A DNA stretch of 64,000 nucleotides from Wagnerdoeblera intermedia (GTDB lineage: Bacteria > Pseudomonadota > Alphaproteobacteria > Rhodobacterales > Rhodobacteraceae): assembly GCF_042647465.1 (NCBI RefSeq), contig NZ_JBHRVN010000004.1. One strand, written 5' to 3'. Under the pieces are notes generated by a model that worked only from the letters and a program-made list of their open reading frames with translations, did not search any database and had not been told where the DNA came from. This document shows, one piece after another, positions 63,941 through 64,000 of the stretch. Both the position numbers and the translations under genes were made by a program. The stretch's first letter is position 1; each line of letters begins with the position of its first letter.

Positions 63941-64000
63941 GGGGATCTGCTGTTCTGAGCAGCGCAGGTATTGCCACCACAGGGCCACCTGCCGCGCCTG
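63890..64000 (-). CDS. 3' end of a phage gene running off the right edge
   Basis: The last 36 codons (ARQVALWWQYLRCSEQQIPS and AEDQREYINATEDE) with a stop at 63890. Coding look is fair, but it is short and overlaps the convergent frame. Confidence 0.35.
   Translation of the reverse strand, partial: QARQVALWWQYLRCSEQQIPSQAEDQREYINATEDE

Larger units (their letters stand above)
33226..64000. mobile_element. HK97/lambda-like siphovirus prophage (left end and late region; right end outside window)
   Basis: Contiguous terminase, portal, protease, capsid, connector, tail and lysis genes are all on the minus strand, with small plus-strand genes between them. The left limit is set at the ctrA fragment; the right limit and integrase are not in the window. 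It contains three later insertions (IS5-type, IS1380, and an IS1380 transposition unit). At least the phosphoesterase and Rz genes show frame breaks. The exact left boundary is inferred. Confidence 0.85.

Overview
The window looks like a Rhodobacteraceae-type alphaproteobacterial chromosome (Rhodobacter/Paracoccus group). It is high in GC. Gene neighbours such as entericidin, a WYL regulator and phosphoglucomutase fit this group, as do a CtrA fragment, Hint/RTX proteins and an IS1380 transposase. The genus cannot be fixed from the sequence alone.

Positions 1-33,000 are host chromosome. In order they hold: a partial M16 peptidase, tRNA-Val(CAC), an HU-like protein, lon, a squalene/phytoene synthase-like gene, cimA, uvrA, bdhA, a probable new small RNA (10,333-10,405, minus), a peptide-type ABC binding protein, an entericidin, a WYL regulator, pgm, a frameshifted CapD-type nucleotide-sugar dehydratase, dusA, a TehA-like transporter, guaB, a globin-coupled diguanylate cyclase and a GNAT enzyme. 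Next comes a surface/secretion cluster: an RTX protein with a CFI-box tail, a three-gene DevBCA/MacAB-type exporter, and an RTX-Hint protein whose frame breaks in a run of ten G. Host DNA ends at a 3' fragment of ctrA (33,033-33,224).

From about 33,226 to the right edge lies an HK97/lambda-like siphophage prophage. Most of its genes are on the minus strand. Read in transcription order (right to left) they are: DUF6456-like protein, Acb2/Tad1-like anti-defence protein, HNH nuclease, TerS, TerL, portal, protease, capsid, connectors, tail tube, G/GT chaperone with a GGGAAAC slip site, tape measure, tail tip, hub, fibre and fibre assembly. A terminator follows, then lysozyme, holin, Rz/Rz1 and an HTH-phosphoesterase. 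Several plus-strand 'moron' genes are interspersed. The truncated ctrA copy at the left edge suggests integration into ctrA; the other end and the integrase lie outside the window.

Three insertions have landed in the prophage. The first is an IS5/IS427-type element (33,406-34,246). The second is an IS1380-family element (34,604-36,274) with a TTTAA duplication, which splits a small gene. The third is a second, almost identical IS1380 copy that moved together with 2.36 kb of foreign DNA as one 4,032-bp ISEcp1-style transposition unit (47,661-51,692, TTGAG duplication). Its passenger is a periplasmic binding protein plus membrane diguanylate cyclase operon that starts directly at the IS end. 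Five genes in the window carry frameshifts, four of them in G/C runs, so some may be sequencing errors rather than biology.
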